Assembly (NCBI RefSeq): GCF_016887565.1
Contig: NZ_CP069396.1
Span: 8,290,001-8,354,000, forward strand
Direction of reading: 5' to 3'
Source: Archangium violaceum
GTDB lineage: Bacteria; Myxococcota; Myxococcia; Myxococcales; Myxococcaceae
DNA length: 64,000 nucleotides
Positions 53,115-61,556 of the stretch are shown piece by piece. Under the pieces are notes generated by a model, which was not told the DNA's origin, made no database searches, and saw only the letters and a program-made list of their open reading frames with translations. The first letter of the stretch is position 1, and each line of letters begins with the position of its first letter. Both the position numbers and the translations under genes were made by a program.

Positions 53115-54795
53115 CGTTGGAGTGCGCTACGGCCTCCACGCCGAGCCCTCCTCCCCGGCTCGCCAGGAAGGCGCGGGCACGCCGGCCCTCGGGCAGGTGC
53201 GGATCCGCATCGAGCCAGCACTCCAGGACGGAGGCGAAGGCCGAGGCCGCCTCGGAGAGGGAGCCCCGGGCGACATGCGCCTCGGCCACGAGGAGCCAGG
53301 CATGGCCACAGCCAGGACGCTCCTTCACGAGCGCCTCGGCCAGGTCCAGGGCCCTGTCCGCCCTGCCCGAGCGCAGCCGAGAGCGGGCCAGCGTCTCACG
53401 CGCCGGGCGGGAGAAGGCCGCCGGACCCGCCGCGCGCAGCCGGCGCTCCAGCCGCATCGCGCGGATGAGCGTGGCCTCGGCATGGGCGTCATCCCCTTGA
53501 CGGGACTCCAGCGCGCCGCGCAGCTCGCAGGCCGCCAGCTCCACCACCCGGGCGACGTCGCGCGGGCACAGCATGCGGCTGTCGCCCTTGCGCTCCTCGG
53601 ACAGCGGCGGGTGCAGCGCGTCGAGCTCGTCGCAGGCCCGCTCCGCCTCCACGAGCTTGCCGGACTCCAGGGCGCGCAGCCCCCGCGCATACGTCTCCAG
53701 GCCCGTGAGGAACCCGCGCTCCGCCGGGCTCGCCTCGGGCGGCAGCTCCACGCGAAGCTCCGCCGCCGCGCGCCAGAAACCGAAGCGCAGGTGCAGGCTG
53801 GCGAGCGCGCCGGCCGCGAACACGAGCGCCTGTCCCGAGTGCGGCTGCACCGACTCCGCGCGGGAGCGCAGGCGGCGCGCCCAGGACTGGGCCTCGCCAT
53901 AGCGCCCCGCGTCGGCGCACGCCACGGTGAGCAGGCGCAGCGCCTGGCCCGCCACCGGCGCGGCGGACTCGGGCAGCGACTCCTGGGCGAGCCAGGCGTC
54001 ATCCGCGGCCACCGCCGCCTCCAGCACCTCACGCGCCTCGCGCGTATGCCCCACGCGCAGCAGCAGCCGGCCGGAGCCGAGCAGCGCCGTGCTCGCGCGA
54101 GGTGCCAGCAACCGCAGGCGCCGCGCGCTCTCCAGCGCCGCCTCGGGGCGGTGACTGTCCACCATCACCTGCACCCACGCATGGTGGACCCCCTCGTGGT
54201 TGGGGTGCGTGCGCAGCAGCTCGCGCAGGAGCGCCTGGGCATACGGCTGGCCCGCTCCGGGGCGCCCATCCGGCTCGTACCCGTCCGCGAGGAAGCTGGC
54301 GAGCAGCAGGCGCGCCTCGGCGTCCTCGGGGAAGAGGTCGACGAGGGACTCCATCTCGCGCACGAAGCCGTGGCGGCCGTTGGAGGGGCCCTTGTCGGCC
54401 AGGAAGGTGGCCGCGACGATGTAGCGCTGCTCCGCGTCCGTCACGTCCTCGCTGAGGGCCAGCGCCCGATGGATGGCCTCCGCCCGCTCCCCCGCGTAGC
54501 GGGCACCGGCCCCACGCGTCATCGCCAGGCCCCAGTACGCCATGGCCAGCCGTGGATCCCTCCGCGCGGCCTCCGCGAAGGCGCGCCGGGCCTCGGCACC
54601 CCACCCGAGGTGCAGCAGACGCAGGCCCTGATCGAAATACGCCTGGGCCAGGGGCACCCGGGTGCTCACCTGGAGGTGCGCGCGGCCGAGGCCCTCGCGC
54701 AGCGGTGGCGTGGACAGCTCCACGTCCGGGACGTCGTCCCAGGGGGCGGAGGGGAAGATGGAGGGTTCCTCGGCTCGAAGGAGTCGTGCCAGCAT
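53080..54795 (-). CDS. TPR-repeat protein, hypothetical
   Basis: 571 residues from the ATG at 54795 with AGAGAGG 5 nt upstream. It consists of helical repeats (QAYFDQGLRLLHLGWGAEARRAF, EAARRDPRLAMAYWGLAM and others). The early QAYFDQGLRLLHLGW motif matches a group of secreted or cytoplasmic TPR proteins in which His and Trp near the first repeats are conserved. No signal peptide. Last of three tightly spaced genes (55418, 54807, 53080). Confidence 0.72.
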   Translation of the reverse strand: MLARLLRAEEPSIFPSAPWDDVPDVELSTPPLREGLGRAHLQVSTRVPLAQAYFDQGLRLLHLGWGAEARRAFAEAARRDPRLAMAYWGLAMTRGAGARYAGERAEAIHRALALSEDVTDAEQRYIVAATFLADKGPSNGRHGFVREMESLVDLFPEDAEARLLLASFLADGYEPDGRPGAGQPYAQALLRELLRTHPNHEGVHHAWVQVMVDSHRPEAALESARRLRLLAPRASTALLGSGRLLLRVGHTREAREVLEAAVAADDAWLAQESLPESAAPVAGQALRLLTVACADAGRYGEAQSWARRLRSRAESVQPHSGQALVFAAGALASLHLRFGFWRAAAELRVELPPEASPAERGFLTGLETYARGLRALESGKLVEAERACDELDALHPPLSEERKGDSRMLCPRDVARVVELAACELRGALESRQGDDAHAEATLIRAMRLERRLRAAGPAAFSRPARETLARSRLRSGRADRALDLAEALVKERPGCGHAWLLVAEAHVARGSLSEAASAFASVLECWLDADPHLPEGRRARAFLASRGGGLGVEAVAHSNVIPLRALESVS

Positions 54796-54806
54796 GATGA
54801 CCTCTC

Positions 54807-55409
54807 TCACGCCCCGACGGGGGCGAACGATTCGTCCACAACGGGCCGCTCCAGCGCCTCGACGCGACTGGCCAGCCCCCTCCACGCCACCGCCAGCTTC
54901 TCCACGGGCACCGGCGGCGCCTTGCGCCGTGCCGCGACGCACTCGTGCCGCCAGCCCATCCCCATCACCTCCGCCACCCACTCCTCGTACCCGGCCAGCC
55001 ATCCGGCCAGGCACACCACCGCGGCGCGCGCGGCGGAGCGCTCGTCCGGGGTGACGGGCTCGCGAGGAGCCCCGAGCCCCTCCGCGTGGAAGACCGGCCA
55101 CACCACGTGGCCCTCCTCCACCAGGGACGGGGAGAAACCGTCGCGCGGCACGTAGACGGTCTCGCCGCACACGCGGCACAGCGCCCCGAAACCCCACAGC
55201 GTGAAGGCCCCTCCCCCCGGCAACGCACCCGAGTAGGCGCTGGTGCCCCGCTGTCCCGCTGGAATGCGCTCGCGCGTGAGGCCCCGGCGCAGCAACAGGT
55301 TGTCCTCGTGGGTGACATCGCGGCCGATGCACCACATGGAGACGTCGAACAGCCGCTCGCCCTCGCGCCGCACGTCCTGCGGGAGGAGCTGGAAAAGGGA
55401 GGAGCCCAT
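54807..55409 (-). CDS. Hypothetical protein with CxxC
   Basis: 200 residues from the ATG at 55409. The centre has LCRVCGETVYVPRDG, a possible half zinc-ribbon. N-terminal MWCIGRDV and C-terminal Arg/Glu-rich helices are not family-specific. It starts 8 nt after the 55418 gene and ends 11 nt before the TPR gene, so it sits in one operon. Function unknown. Confidence 0.7.
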   Translation of the reverse strand: MGSSLFQLLPQDVRREGERLFDVSMWCIGRDVTHEDNLLLRRGLTRERIPAGQRGTSAYSGALPGGGAFTLWGFGALCRVCGETVYVPRDGFSPSLVEEGHVVWPVFHAEGLGAPREPVTPDERSAARAAVVCLAGWLAGYEEWVAEVMGMGWRHECVAARRKAPPVPVEKLAVAWRGLASRVEALERPVVDESFAPVGA

Positions 55410-55417
55410 GACGTGCC

Positions 55418-55795
55418 TCAGCTCGCCTTGGCCGCCGCGCCCTTGCGGACCGGCACCTCGCCGAACAGCGCCTTGAAGTCCACCTGCTGGCCGCCCTTCT
55501 TGCCCAGCACGGCATTCACCGCGCGCACCAGCTTGCCGCGCACCTTCGGCGGCAGCGGCTTGTCCTCCAGGGCGGCGTTCACCTGCTGCACGCTCACGCC
55601 CCGGCCGCTCTTCGGCTTGCCGATGCCCAGCTCCGCGTACGGCTTCGTCTGCTTCTCCTTGTCGCGCCGCTTGTCGGAGCGCTGCTTCGCCAGCTTGCGG
55701 TCATCCTCGGCGCGCGCCTCGAGCTGGCTGGACAGGCGCACGAGCGCCTCGGGCTGGAGCTGCTGATCGTTCAGGAACTGCTTGAAGGTACCCAT
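55418..55795 (-). CDS. Small basic hypothetical protein
   Basis: 125 residues from the ATG at 55795 with AGGAGA 6 nt upstream. An N-terminal coiled region with many Lys/Arg (DRKLAKQRSDKRRDKEKQTK) is followed by a globular part (VSVQQVNAALEDKPLPPKVRGKL). It could bind nucleic acid because of its charge, but there is no known motif. First gene of the three-gene set. Confidence 0.7.
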   Translation of the reverse strand: MGTFKQFLNDQQLQPEALVRLSSQLEARAEDDRKLAKQRSDKRRDKEKQTKPYAELGIGKPKSGRGVSVQQVNAALEDKPLPPKVRGKLVRAVNAVLGKKGGQQVDFKALFGEVPVRKGAAAKAS

Positions 55796-55870
55796 GGTCG
55801 TCTCCTGTTGAGTGGGTGGAAGGGGTGGAGCGGGGGCGGACCGTGCCCCCGCTCCGGGTGTGACGTGTGC

Positions 55871-56356
55871 TCAGTGCTCGTGCTCGTGCTCTTCACCCTC
55901 CTCCTCGATGACGAGCGAGACGCTCGTCTGGGAGGTGGGGCCGAAGGTCAGCGTGTACGCGCCCACCTGGAGCTCGGCGACGTAGCGGCCCTTGATCTCG
56001 CTGCACGCCTCCGAGTCCTTGGCCGAGGACTCGAACGACACGGACGAGGACCCGGAGGTGCTGGTGATCCCCAGGTTCACGTCGGAGCCGAGGAAGAAGA
56101 CGTAGTGGGCGGCCTCGCCCACCTGGAAAGACACCGAGCCCGTGTTGCCCCCGGTGCCCGCCGGCAACGAGATGTCGTAACGCTTGTGATCATTGCTCAC
56201 GGCGGGCGCTCCGCTCGCCGTGGCGCTCGCGGTCACGGGGGCGCTGGGGCCTTCCTTGAGGTGCTCGCACCCCTCGGTATCGGCCTCGCTGGTATTGCCG
56301 CACCCCACGACAAGGGCACTCGACAGCAGGCAGGCGAACAGGGACTTCTTCATCAT
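55871..56356 (-). CDS. Lipoprotein with C-terminal His/Glu tail
   Basis: 161 residues with a lipobox (ALVVGCGN). The mature protein is a small beta-sandwich-like domain (YDISLPAG to AYTLTFGPTS), and ends in an acidic His tail (EEEGEEHEHEH), likely to bind divalent metal. It stands alone on the minus strand. The gene on its upstream side (56722-57156) encodes another small His/Cys-containing membrane or secreted protein, but a 365-nt gap separates them. Confidence 0.75.
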   Translation of the reverse strand: MMKKSLFACLLSSALVVGCGNTSEADTEGCEHLKEGPSAPVTASATASGAPAVSNDHKRYDISLPAGTGGNTGSVSFQVGEAAHYVFFLGSDVNLGITSTSGSSSVSFESSAKDSEACSEIKGRYVAELQVGAYTLTFGPTSQTSVSLVIEEEGEEHEHEH

Positions 56357-56721
56357 GGTGTCTGACTCCAGCTAGGGACTGCGTTGTGGTGCTGCGAACA
56401 TCCCCACGCTCCCGTCCCGAGGACGACATGGGACGCCCGGAGCGAGGGGAAAGTCGTGAGAGTGGACGCTGAGCGGAATGGGCCTCGCCTCACGCGCCAC
56501 GGCCCTGGATTCGGAGCGCCGTGGACATGCACGGACCGCGCGCTCCGAGCCTCAGCGAGGCACGGGCATGCGTTCGGGTGCGGGAAACGGATCCGAGTGG
56601 GCTGGGAGCGCTGGCGATGCGCGAGGGGATCACGGCCGCGCGCGAGGAGGGTCGATACCCTCACCCCGACCCTCTCCCAGAGGGAGAGGGAGGGGATGCG
56701 CGGAGCGGAAACCCCTTGGGC
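56357..56721. other. 365-nt intergenic region with a REP-like repeat
   Basis: I see no credible gene here: frames that cross it lack ribosome sites and codon bias. It contains the second REP-like hairpin (56656-56690) and must hold the promoter of the 55871 lipoprotein. Confidence 0.6.
56656..56690. repeat. REP-like hairpin repeat, copy 2
   Basis: Same unit as 3505-3541: the flank TACCCTCACCCC, then CCCTCTCCC-AGA-GGGAGAGGG (56670-56690). It lies 31 nt past the stop of the 56722 gene and may end its transcript. Confidence 0.75.
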
Positions 56722-57156
56722 TCAGACCACGGGCGGTGAGGACTTGGGCGCCAGGTGGAGCCACTCCACCGGCGGCTCCACGCTCTCGCTGTCCACCACC
56801 AGCACCGGCCCCGACAGGACCGGCGCCTCTGGCGACAACATCACTCCGGCCGGCGGCGGCGCCACCCGGCGGAGGAAGACATGCGCACAGTGTGCATCCG
56901 CGCCGTGTACGGAGGCCTTCGCCTCCGCGCGCGTGATGCGCTCGTCCTCGAAGGACACCTTCGCCTGGACCTGCGCTTCACCCTGCTCCACTCCCACCTC
57001 GTGCAGCAGCTCGCCGTGCTCGAGGCACGTGGCGTGCTGTACCAGGACGAAGTGCGCCACACTCCCCAGGTACGCCAGCACACACAGCAGCACCAGCGGC
57101 AGCGCCAGCAGGCGCGACCGTCGGGACAGCAGGGGCTCGGAGAAGGGGCGGCTCAC
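56722..57156 (-). CDS. Small membrane/secreted His/Cys-containing protein
   Basis: About 144 residues from a GTG at 57156; the start is uncertain (a TTG at 57225 is also in frame). One N-terminal hydrophobic segment (LLALPLVLLCVLAYLGSVAHF) is followed by HATCLEHGELLHE and HGADAHCAHVFL. The plan matches the protein at 43443-43859: membrane anchor, then a His/Cys cluster, then a second cluster. A metal-binding role is likely but unproven. Confidence 0.55.
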   Translation of the reverse strand: MSRPFSEPLLSRRSRLLALPLVLLCVLAYLGSVAHFVLVQHATCLEHGELLHEVGVEQGEAQVQAKVSFEDERITRAEAKASVHGADAHCAHVFLRRVAPPPAGVMLSPEAPVLSGPVLVVDSESVEPPVEWLHLAPKSSPPVV

Positions 57157-57237
57157 GGGAAACGTGGTTTCAGGGGAAATACAGTTGCGTCTTGGAGTTG
57201 TACGCGAGGGCGCGCCCGCGTGCAAGTGATTGCCGAG

Positions 57238-58890
57238 TCAGACGGCGTAGCCCATGGCGCCAGCCTTCACCGGGGCCTCCGGGTCGAGCATCACGTTGAC
57301 GCAGGCCACCGTGCCACTGGCCAGGGCCCGCTCGAGCGCGGGGCGGATCTGCGCCGGTTCCGTCACGAGCTCGCCATGGCCGCCGAACGCCTCCACCACT
57401 TTGTCGTAGCGGGTGGGCGCCAGGCGCGTGCCCGGAGACTTGTCCTCACCGAACATCTGCACCTGGGGAATGCGGATCTGCCCCCAGGCGGCGTCGTTGC
57501 CCACCACGCACACCATGGGGAGCTTGAAGCGCAGCGCCGTCTCGAAGTCCATGCCGTTGAGGCCGAAGGAGCCATCGCCCTGGATGATCCAGTGCGTGCG
57601 CTCCGGGTGCAGCACCTTCGAGGCGAGCGCGAACGGCGCCCCCACCCCGAGGCACCCGAGCGGGCCTGGATCCAACCACCGGCCCGGCCGGTTCAGCTCG
57701 ATGACCTTGGCCGCCATGGCGACCCAGTTGCCCCCATCGGCGATGAACACGGGATCCTGCCCCGGGCCGTTGGCCACCTCCGACATCTCCCGGGCCAATC
57801 GGTAGTGGTGGATGGGCACGCTGTCGTTCTTCGTCCACTCCTCGAGGTCGCGCAGCTTCTTCCGCTCGCGCTCACGTAGCTGGGAGATGAACGTGTCCCG
57901 CGTCGCCCTGGGCGCCGCGTCCGCGAAGGCGGTGAGCGCGCTGTAGCTGTCCGCGATGAGGCCCACGTCCACCGCGCGGTTGCGCCCCACCTCGGTGGGA
58001 TCGATGTCCACCTGGACGATCTTCGACTCGGCGCTGAAGGTGGGCTCGGCGCCGTAGTTGAGCCGGAAGTCGAAGGGCGTGCCGATGACGAACACCAGAT
58101 CCGCCCCGCTCAGCGCGTCCTTGCGCGTGTGCTGGAAGAAGAGCGGGTGGTTCGCCGGCAGGCAGCCGCGCCCCGCGCCATTGAGGTACACGGGAATGCG
58201 CGCCGTCTCCGCGAAGCGCCGCAGCGCGTCCCAGGCCCCGTCCCAGTACACCGACGAGCCCGCGATGATGGCCGGGCGCTCGGCGGACTTCAGCAGCGCC
58301 ATGGCCTCGTCCACCTTGCGCGGATCCGGCGCCTGCCGCGCGTCCGTGCGGTAGCTCCGGGGCAGCTGCAGGGTCTCCTCGTCCACGCCGTTGCAGAGCA
58401 CGTCCCACGCCAGCTCCAGGAACACCGGCCCCGGCCGCCCGGAGAGCGCCACGCGGAAGGCCTTGGCCAGGTACGCCGGCACCAGCTCCGGCGTGGGGAT
58501 GCGGTCCGACCACTTGGAGATGCGGTGGAACAGGTCCACCTGCTCCATCTCCTGCAGGGAGCCGCGGCTCTGGTTGAAGATGGGGGCCGCGCCGCCCAGC
58601 AGGATCATGGGCGAGCTGGCCGCGTGGGCGTTGGCCACGCCGGTGAGCGCGTCCGTCACCCCGGGGCCCGCCGTCACCACCGCCACGCCTACCCCACGCG
58701 TCACCCGCGCATAGGCATCCGCCGCATGGGCGGCCGCCTGCTCGTGACGGGTGTCGATGACCTGGATGCCCTCCTCCACGCACCCCGCGTAGATGGGGGC
58801 CACATGCAGCCCCGAGAGGGTGAAGATGTGTCGGACGCCCTCCTTCTTCAGCATCCGTCCGACGAGCTGCCCACCGGTGACCATGCCCAT
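57238..58890 (-). CDS. ThDP-dependent lyase/carboligase (benzaldehyde lyase-like)
   Basis: 550 residues from the ATG at 58890 with GGGAGG upstream. ThDP family: catalytic Glu50 (DTRHEQAAAHAADAYAR) and cofactor motif GDGSFGLNGMDFETALRF with VVGNDAAWG. The N-terminus (VTGGQLVGRMLKKEGVRHIF) aligns with benzaldehyde lyase, including His29; the lyase His26 is Ser here. The 2-hydroxyacyl-CoA lyase and acetolactate synthase branches are the other options. It probably cleaves or forms 2-hydroxy ketones or acyl-CoAs. Divergent from the ATP-grasp-like gene at 59083 across 192 nt. Confidence 0.85.
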   Translation of the reverse strand: MGMVTGGQLVGRMLKKEGVRHIFTLSGLHVAPIYAGCVEEGIQVIDTRHEQAAAHAADAYARVTRGVGVAVVTAGPGVTDALTGVANAHAASSPMILLGGAAPIFNQSRGSLQEMEQVDLFHRISKWSDRIPTPELVPAYLAKAFRVALSGRPGPVFLELAWDVLCNGVDEETLQLPRSYRTDARQAPDPRKVDEAMALLKSAERPAIIAGSSVYWDGAWDALRRFAETARIPVYLNGAGRGCLPANHPLFFQHTRKDALSGADLVFVIGTPFDFRLNYGAEPTFSAESKIVQVDIDPTEVGRNRAVDVGLIADSYSALTAFADAAPRATRDTFISQLRERERKKLRDLEEWTKNDSVPIHHYRLAREMSEVANGPGQDPVFIADGGNWVAMAAKVIELNRPGRWLDPGPLGCLGVGAPFALASKVLHPERTHWIIQGDGSFGLNGMDFETALRFKLPMVCVVGNDAAWGQIRIPQVQMFGEDKSPGTRLAPTRYDKVVEAFGGHGELVTEPAQIRPALERALASGTVACVNVMLDPEAPVKAGAMGYAV

Positions 58891-59082
58891 GGCGTGCGTC
58901 CTCCCTGTGTTGGGAACCTCGGAAGTCCGGCCATCATGGCCGAATCCCGCCGCCCTGGAAGCCCCTGGATGCCCGGTCCCCCCTCGGCCGGCATGGAAAG
59001 GTGCGCCTTGTCCTGTCGAAGGCACTCCCCGGACGGCCCCGGGCGGGATAGGAAGGGCGCTCGAAACGAGAAGGATCCCCCC

Positions 59083-60549
59083 GTGCAAGAGTTCCTGGAA
59101 GTCCTGCGGCGTCAGGCGGTCCACTTCGGACCCGAGCTGGCCCGCACCGCATATGCGCGAGGCCTGGCCGTCACCCAGAAGGACGGCACCACCCGGCCCA
59201 TCCCCGTCACCGCCACCCCCGTCATCCTCGACGCCGCGGAGATCCGCCGGCGCTCCGCCCTCTCCGCGCTCCTGGCCTCGGCCACGGTGAAGATGACGCG
59301 CGCGGTGCTCGCCAGCGACCAGCGCGAGCTGCTGCTCGGCGGTCTCTCCCCCCTGGAGCGCGCGCTCACCGAGCGCACCTTCGCCAACGTGCAGCGCCTG
59401 GCCACCACGCGGGTGGACTACTTCGTGGACTCGCAGCCGCGCGCCCTCGAGGTCAACGCCACGATTCCGGCCATGCAGGGCTACTCGGACATCGCGGCCC
59501 GCACGTTCATCGAGGTGGTGGGCCGGCACTTCCGCTACCCCGAGAAGGCCCTCCACGCGGTCATCACCCCCAATGGCAGCAACGCGCTCGCCCTGTACCG
59601 GGCCCTGCTGGACGGCTACGCCGCCGAGCGCGACGGGAAGATGCCGGAGACGGTCGCCCTGCTCTGCCGCCGCAACGACGCGCAGATCACCGAGCAGCGC
59701 TACCTGTGCGAGCGCTTCCGCGAGTTCGGCGCGGACGCGGACATCGTCCACCCGGACGAGGTGTCCGGCGAGGAGTACTTCGAGGTGCGCGGCAAGCGCT
59801 ATGACCTGGTGTACCGGCACCTCTTCGTGCGGCGGTTGGAGGAGACGCCAGCGCCGTGGGTGGAGGAGTTCTTCGGCACGGTGCCAGGGCGCAAGGCGGT
59901 GCTGCTCAACCCGCCGGTGTCGCCGGTGGAGGTGAAGACGACCTTCGCGCTGCTCTCCCAGTCGCTCGTGGAGCCCGCGCTCGCCGAGTCCGCCGGGCTG
60001 TCCGCCGAGGAGATGGAGGCGGTGCGCGCGTCGGTGCCCTGGACGAGGCCCTTCCGGCACGGCCCCGGCGTGGGTCCGGACGGCGAGCGCGTGGAGGACC
60101 TGGTGGCGTGCGTAGTGGCGGAGCCCAAGCGCTTCGTCCTCAAGCGGGCGTGGGATTACGGCGGCCGGGCGGTGTACCTCGGCCGCTCGGTGGGCACTCC
60201 GGCGTTCGAGGAGCGCGCGCGCGCCGCCTACGGCACCGTGCCCACCTGGGCGGAGCTGTGCGAGCGGGCCGCCACGGATCCAGCGGGCGGCGGCTTCGTG
60301 GTGCAGGAGGTGGTGGAGACCACCCCCGAGGAGCACCTGCTGTGCGAGGAGAGCGGCGTGACGTCGCTGCGGCTCCACGTGGACTACTCCGCGTACGCCT
60401 CGGTGGGACTAACGAAGCAGCCGGCCTGGGGCGGGGTGTGCCGGGGCTCCACCTCGGAGATCGTCAACATCGTGGGCGGAGGTGGCGTGCTTCCCCTCAT
60501 CACCACCGAGGTCGCCCAGAAGCTGCTCATGGCCTGGAAGGCGCTCTGA
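59083..60549 (+). CDS. ATP-grasp-like protein (circularly permuted type), hypothetical
   Basis: 488 residues from a GTG at 59083 with AAGGA 7-8 nt upstream. Supporting motifs are LEVNATIPAMQGYSD, LCRRNDAQITEQRYL, RFVLKRAWDYGGRAVYLG and STSEIVNIVGGGG. The order and spacing recall circularly permuted ATP-grasp ligases (glutathionylspermidine-synthase-like group), which join a carboxylate to an amine using ATP. The acceptor is unknown. It could be a peptide- or polyamine-modifying enzyme; the family call is moderate. Confidence 0.6.
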   Translation: MQEFLEVLRRQAVHFGPELARTAYARGLAVTQKDGTTRPIPVTATPVILDAAEIRRRSALSALLASATVKMTRAVLASDQRELLLGGLSPLERALTERTFANVQRLATTRVDYFVDSQPRALEVNATIPAMQGYSDIAARTFIEVVGRHFRYPEKALHAVITPNGSNALALYRALLDGYAAERDGKMPETVALLCRRNDAQITEQRYLCERFREFGADADIVHPDEVSGEEYFEVRGKRYDLVYRHLFVRRLEETPAPWVEEFFGTVPGRKAVLLNPPVSPVEVKTTFALLSQSLVEPALAESAGLSAEEMEAVRASVPWTRPFRHGPGVGPDGERVEDLVACVVAEPKRFVLKRAWDYGGRAVYLGRSVGTPAFEERARAAYGTVPTWAELCERAATDPAGGGFVVQEVVETTPEEHLLCEESGVTSLRLHVDYSAYASVGLTKQPAWGGVCRGSTSEIVNIVGGGGVLPLITTEVAQKLLMAWKAL

Positions 60550-60666
60550 TCGCGGCCCCACCGGACATCCGGGAAGGGATACCCGGCACACGGGTTGTAG
60601 GCGCGCTATAAAGACCGCGCCGGGTGGGAGTTCTCCGCCCGACGCAAGGAAAGGACACAGGAACCT

Positions 60667-61377
60667 ATGTCTTGGGAATCTCCCGGTTGGCAGACGGCTC
60701 GCGCCGAGGTCAGTGACATCCTCGTGCAGGAGTCCCAGCGCGCCTTCATGTCGCGCGTGTACGGCTGGATGTTCGCCGGGCTCACCGTGACGGGCCTGGT
60801 GGCGCTCTTCGCGGCCTCCAGCGAGGCGGTGCTGACGCAGGTCATCCAGTGGCGCTGGCCGCTGTTCTTCGCGCAGCTCGGCCTGGCCTGGGGCCTGTCG
60901 GGGATGGCGCAGCGGCTCTCGGGCCTGGTGGCCGGGGCGCTCTTCCTCCTCTACTCGATCATCACCGGGCTCACCTTCTCGGTCATCTTCCTCATCTACA
61001 CGTCGGCCTCCATCAGCAACGCCTTCCTGCTGACGGCGGGCACCTTCGGAGCGATGAGCATCTTCGGGACCGTCACCAAGAAGAACCTGAGCGGCTGGGC
61101 CACCTTCCTCATCATGGGCGCCATCGGCTGCGTCATCGCCAGCGTCGTCCAGGCCATCTGGCCCAACCCGATGCTCAACTTCGTGCTGGGGTGCGCGGGC
61201 GTGCTCGTCTTCGCGGGCCTCACCGCGTACGACACGCAGAAGCTGCGCGAGATGCACGCGGGCGCGGGTTACAGCTCGGCCGCCACGCTGAGCATCGTCG
61301 GCGCCCTGGTGCTCTACATCGACTTCATCAACCTCTTCATCTCGATGCTGCGCCTCTTCGGCGATCGCCGCCGGTAG
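60667..61377 (+). CDS. Bax inhibitor-1/YccA family membrane protein
   Basis: 236 residues with about seven membrane helices: VYGWMFAGLTVTGLVALFAA, LLYSIITGLTFSVIFLIY and LVLYIDFINLFISMLRLFG, among others. The YccA/TMBIM signature includes VFAGLTAYDTQKL and the acidic residue in LYIDFINLF. Bacterial members act as pH-sensitive calcium leak channels or bind FtsH. A typical terminator follows at 61403. Confidence 0.93.
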   Translation: MSWESPGWQTARAEVSDILVQESQRAFMSRVYGWMFAGLTVTGLVALFAASSEAVLTQVIQWRWPLFFAQLGLAWGLSGMAQRLSGLVAGALFLLYSIITGLTFSVIFLIYTSASISNAFLLTAGTFGAMSIFGTVTKKNLSGWATFLIMGAIGCVIASVVQAIWPNPMLNFVLGCAGVLVFAGLTAYDTQKLREMHAGAGYSSAATLSIVGALVLYIDFINLFISMLRLFGDRRR

Positions 61378-61402
61378 ACGCACTCGCGTTGGACGAGTCC
61401 GG

Positions 61403-61437
61403 GGCGGTGGGCTTCGCGGCCCACCGCCTTTTCATTT
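61403..61437 (+). terminator. Rho-independent terminator of the BI-1 family gene
   Basis: Perfect 10-bp stem GGCGGTGGGC/GCCCACCGCC with loop TTCGCG, followed by TTTTCATTT. Confidence 0.9.
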
Positions 61438-61467
61438 GGGGAGCACCTTCCGGTCGCGCGCCGGACG

Positions 61468-61492
61468 AACTGGTCTGACTGTCAGACCAGTT
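61468..61492. promoter_or_regulatory. 25-bp near-perfect palindrome before the scramblase-like gene
   Basis: AACTGGTCTGA-CTG-TCAGACCAGTT has 11-bp perfect arms. It lies after the BI-1 terminator and 64 nt before the 61557 start, so it is not needed as a terminator. A dyad of this length and symmetry suits a TetR-type repressor, although no regulator gene is adjacent. Confidence 0.6.
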
Positions 61493-61556
61493 GCTCCCGA
61501 GCGCGCCCGGGACCTCCCCTGACAGGACCGCCCCTACCTGGCCTAGACTTTCCGGC

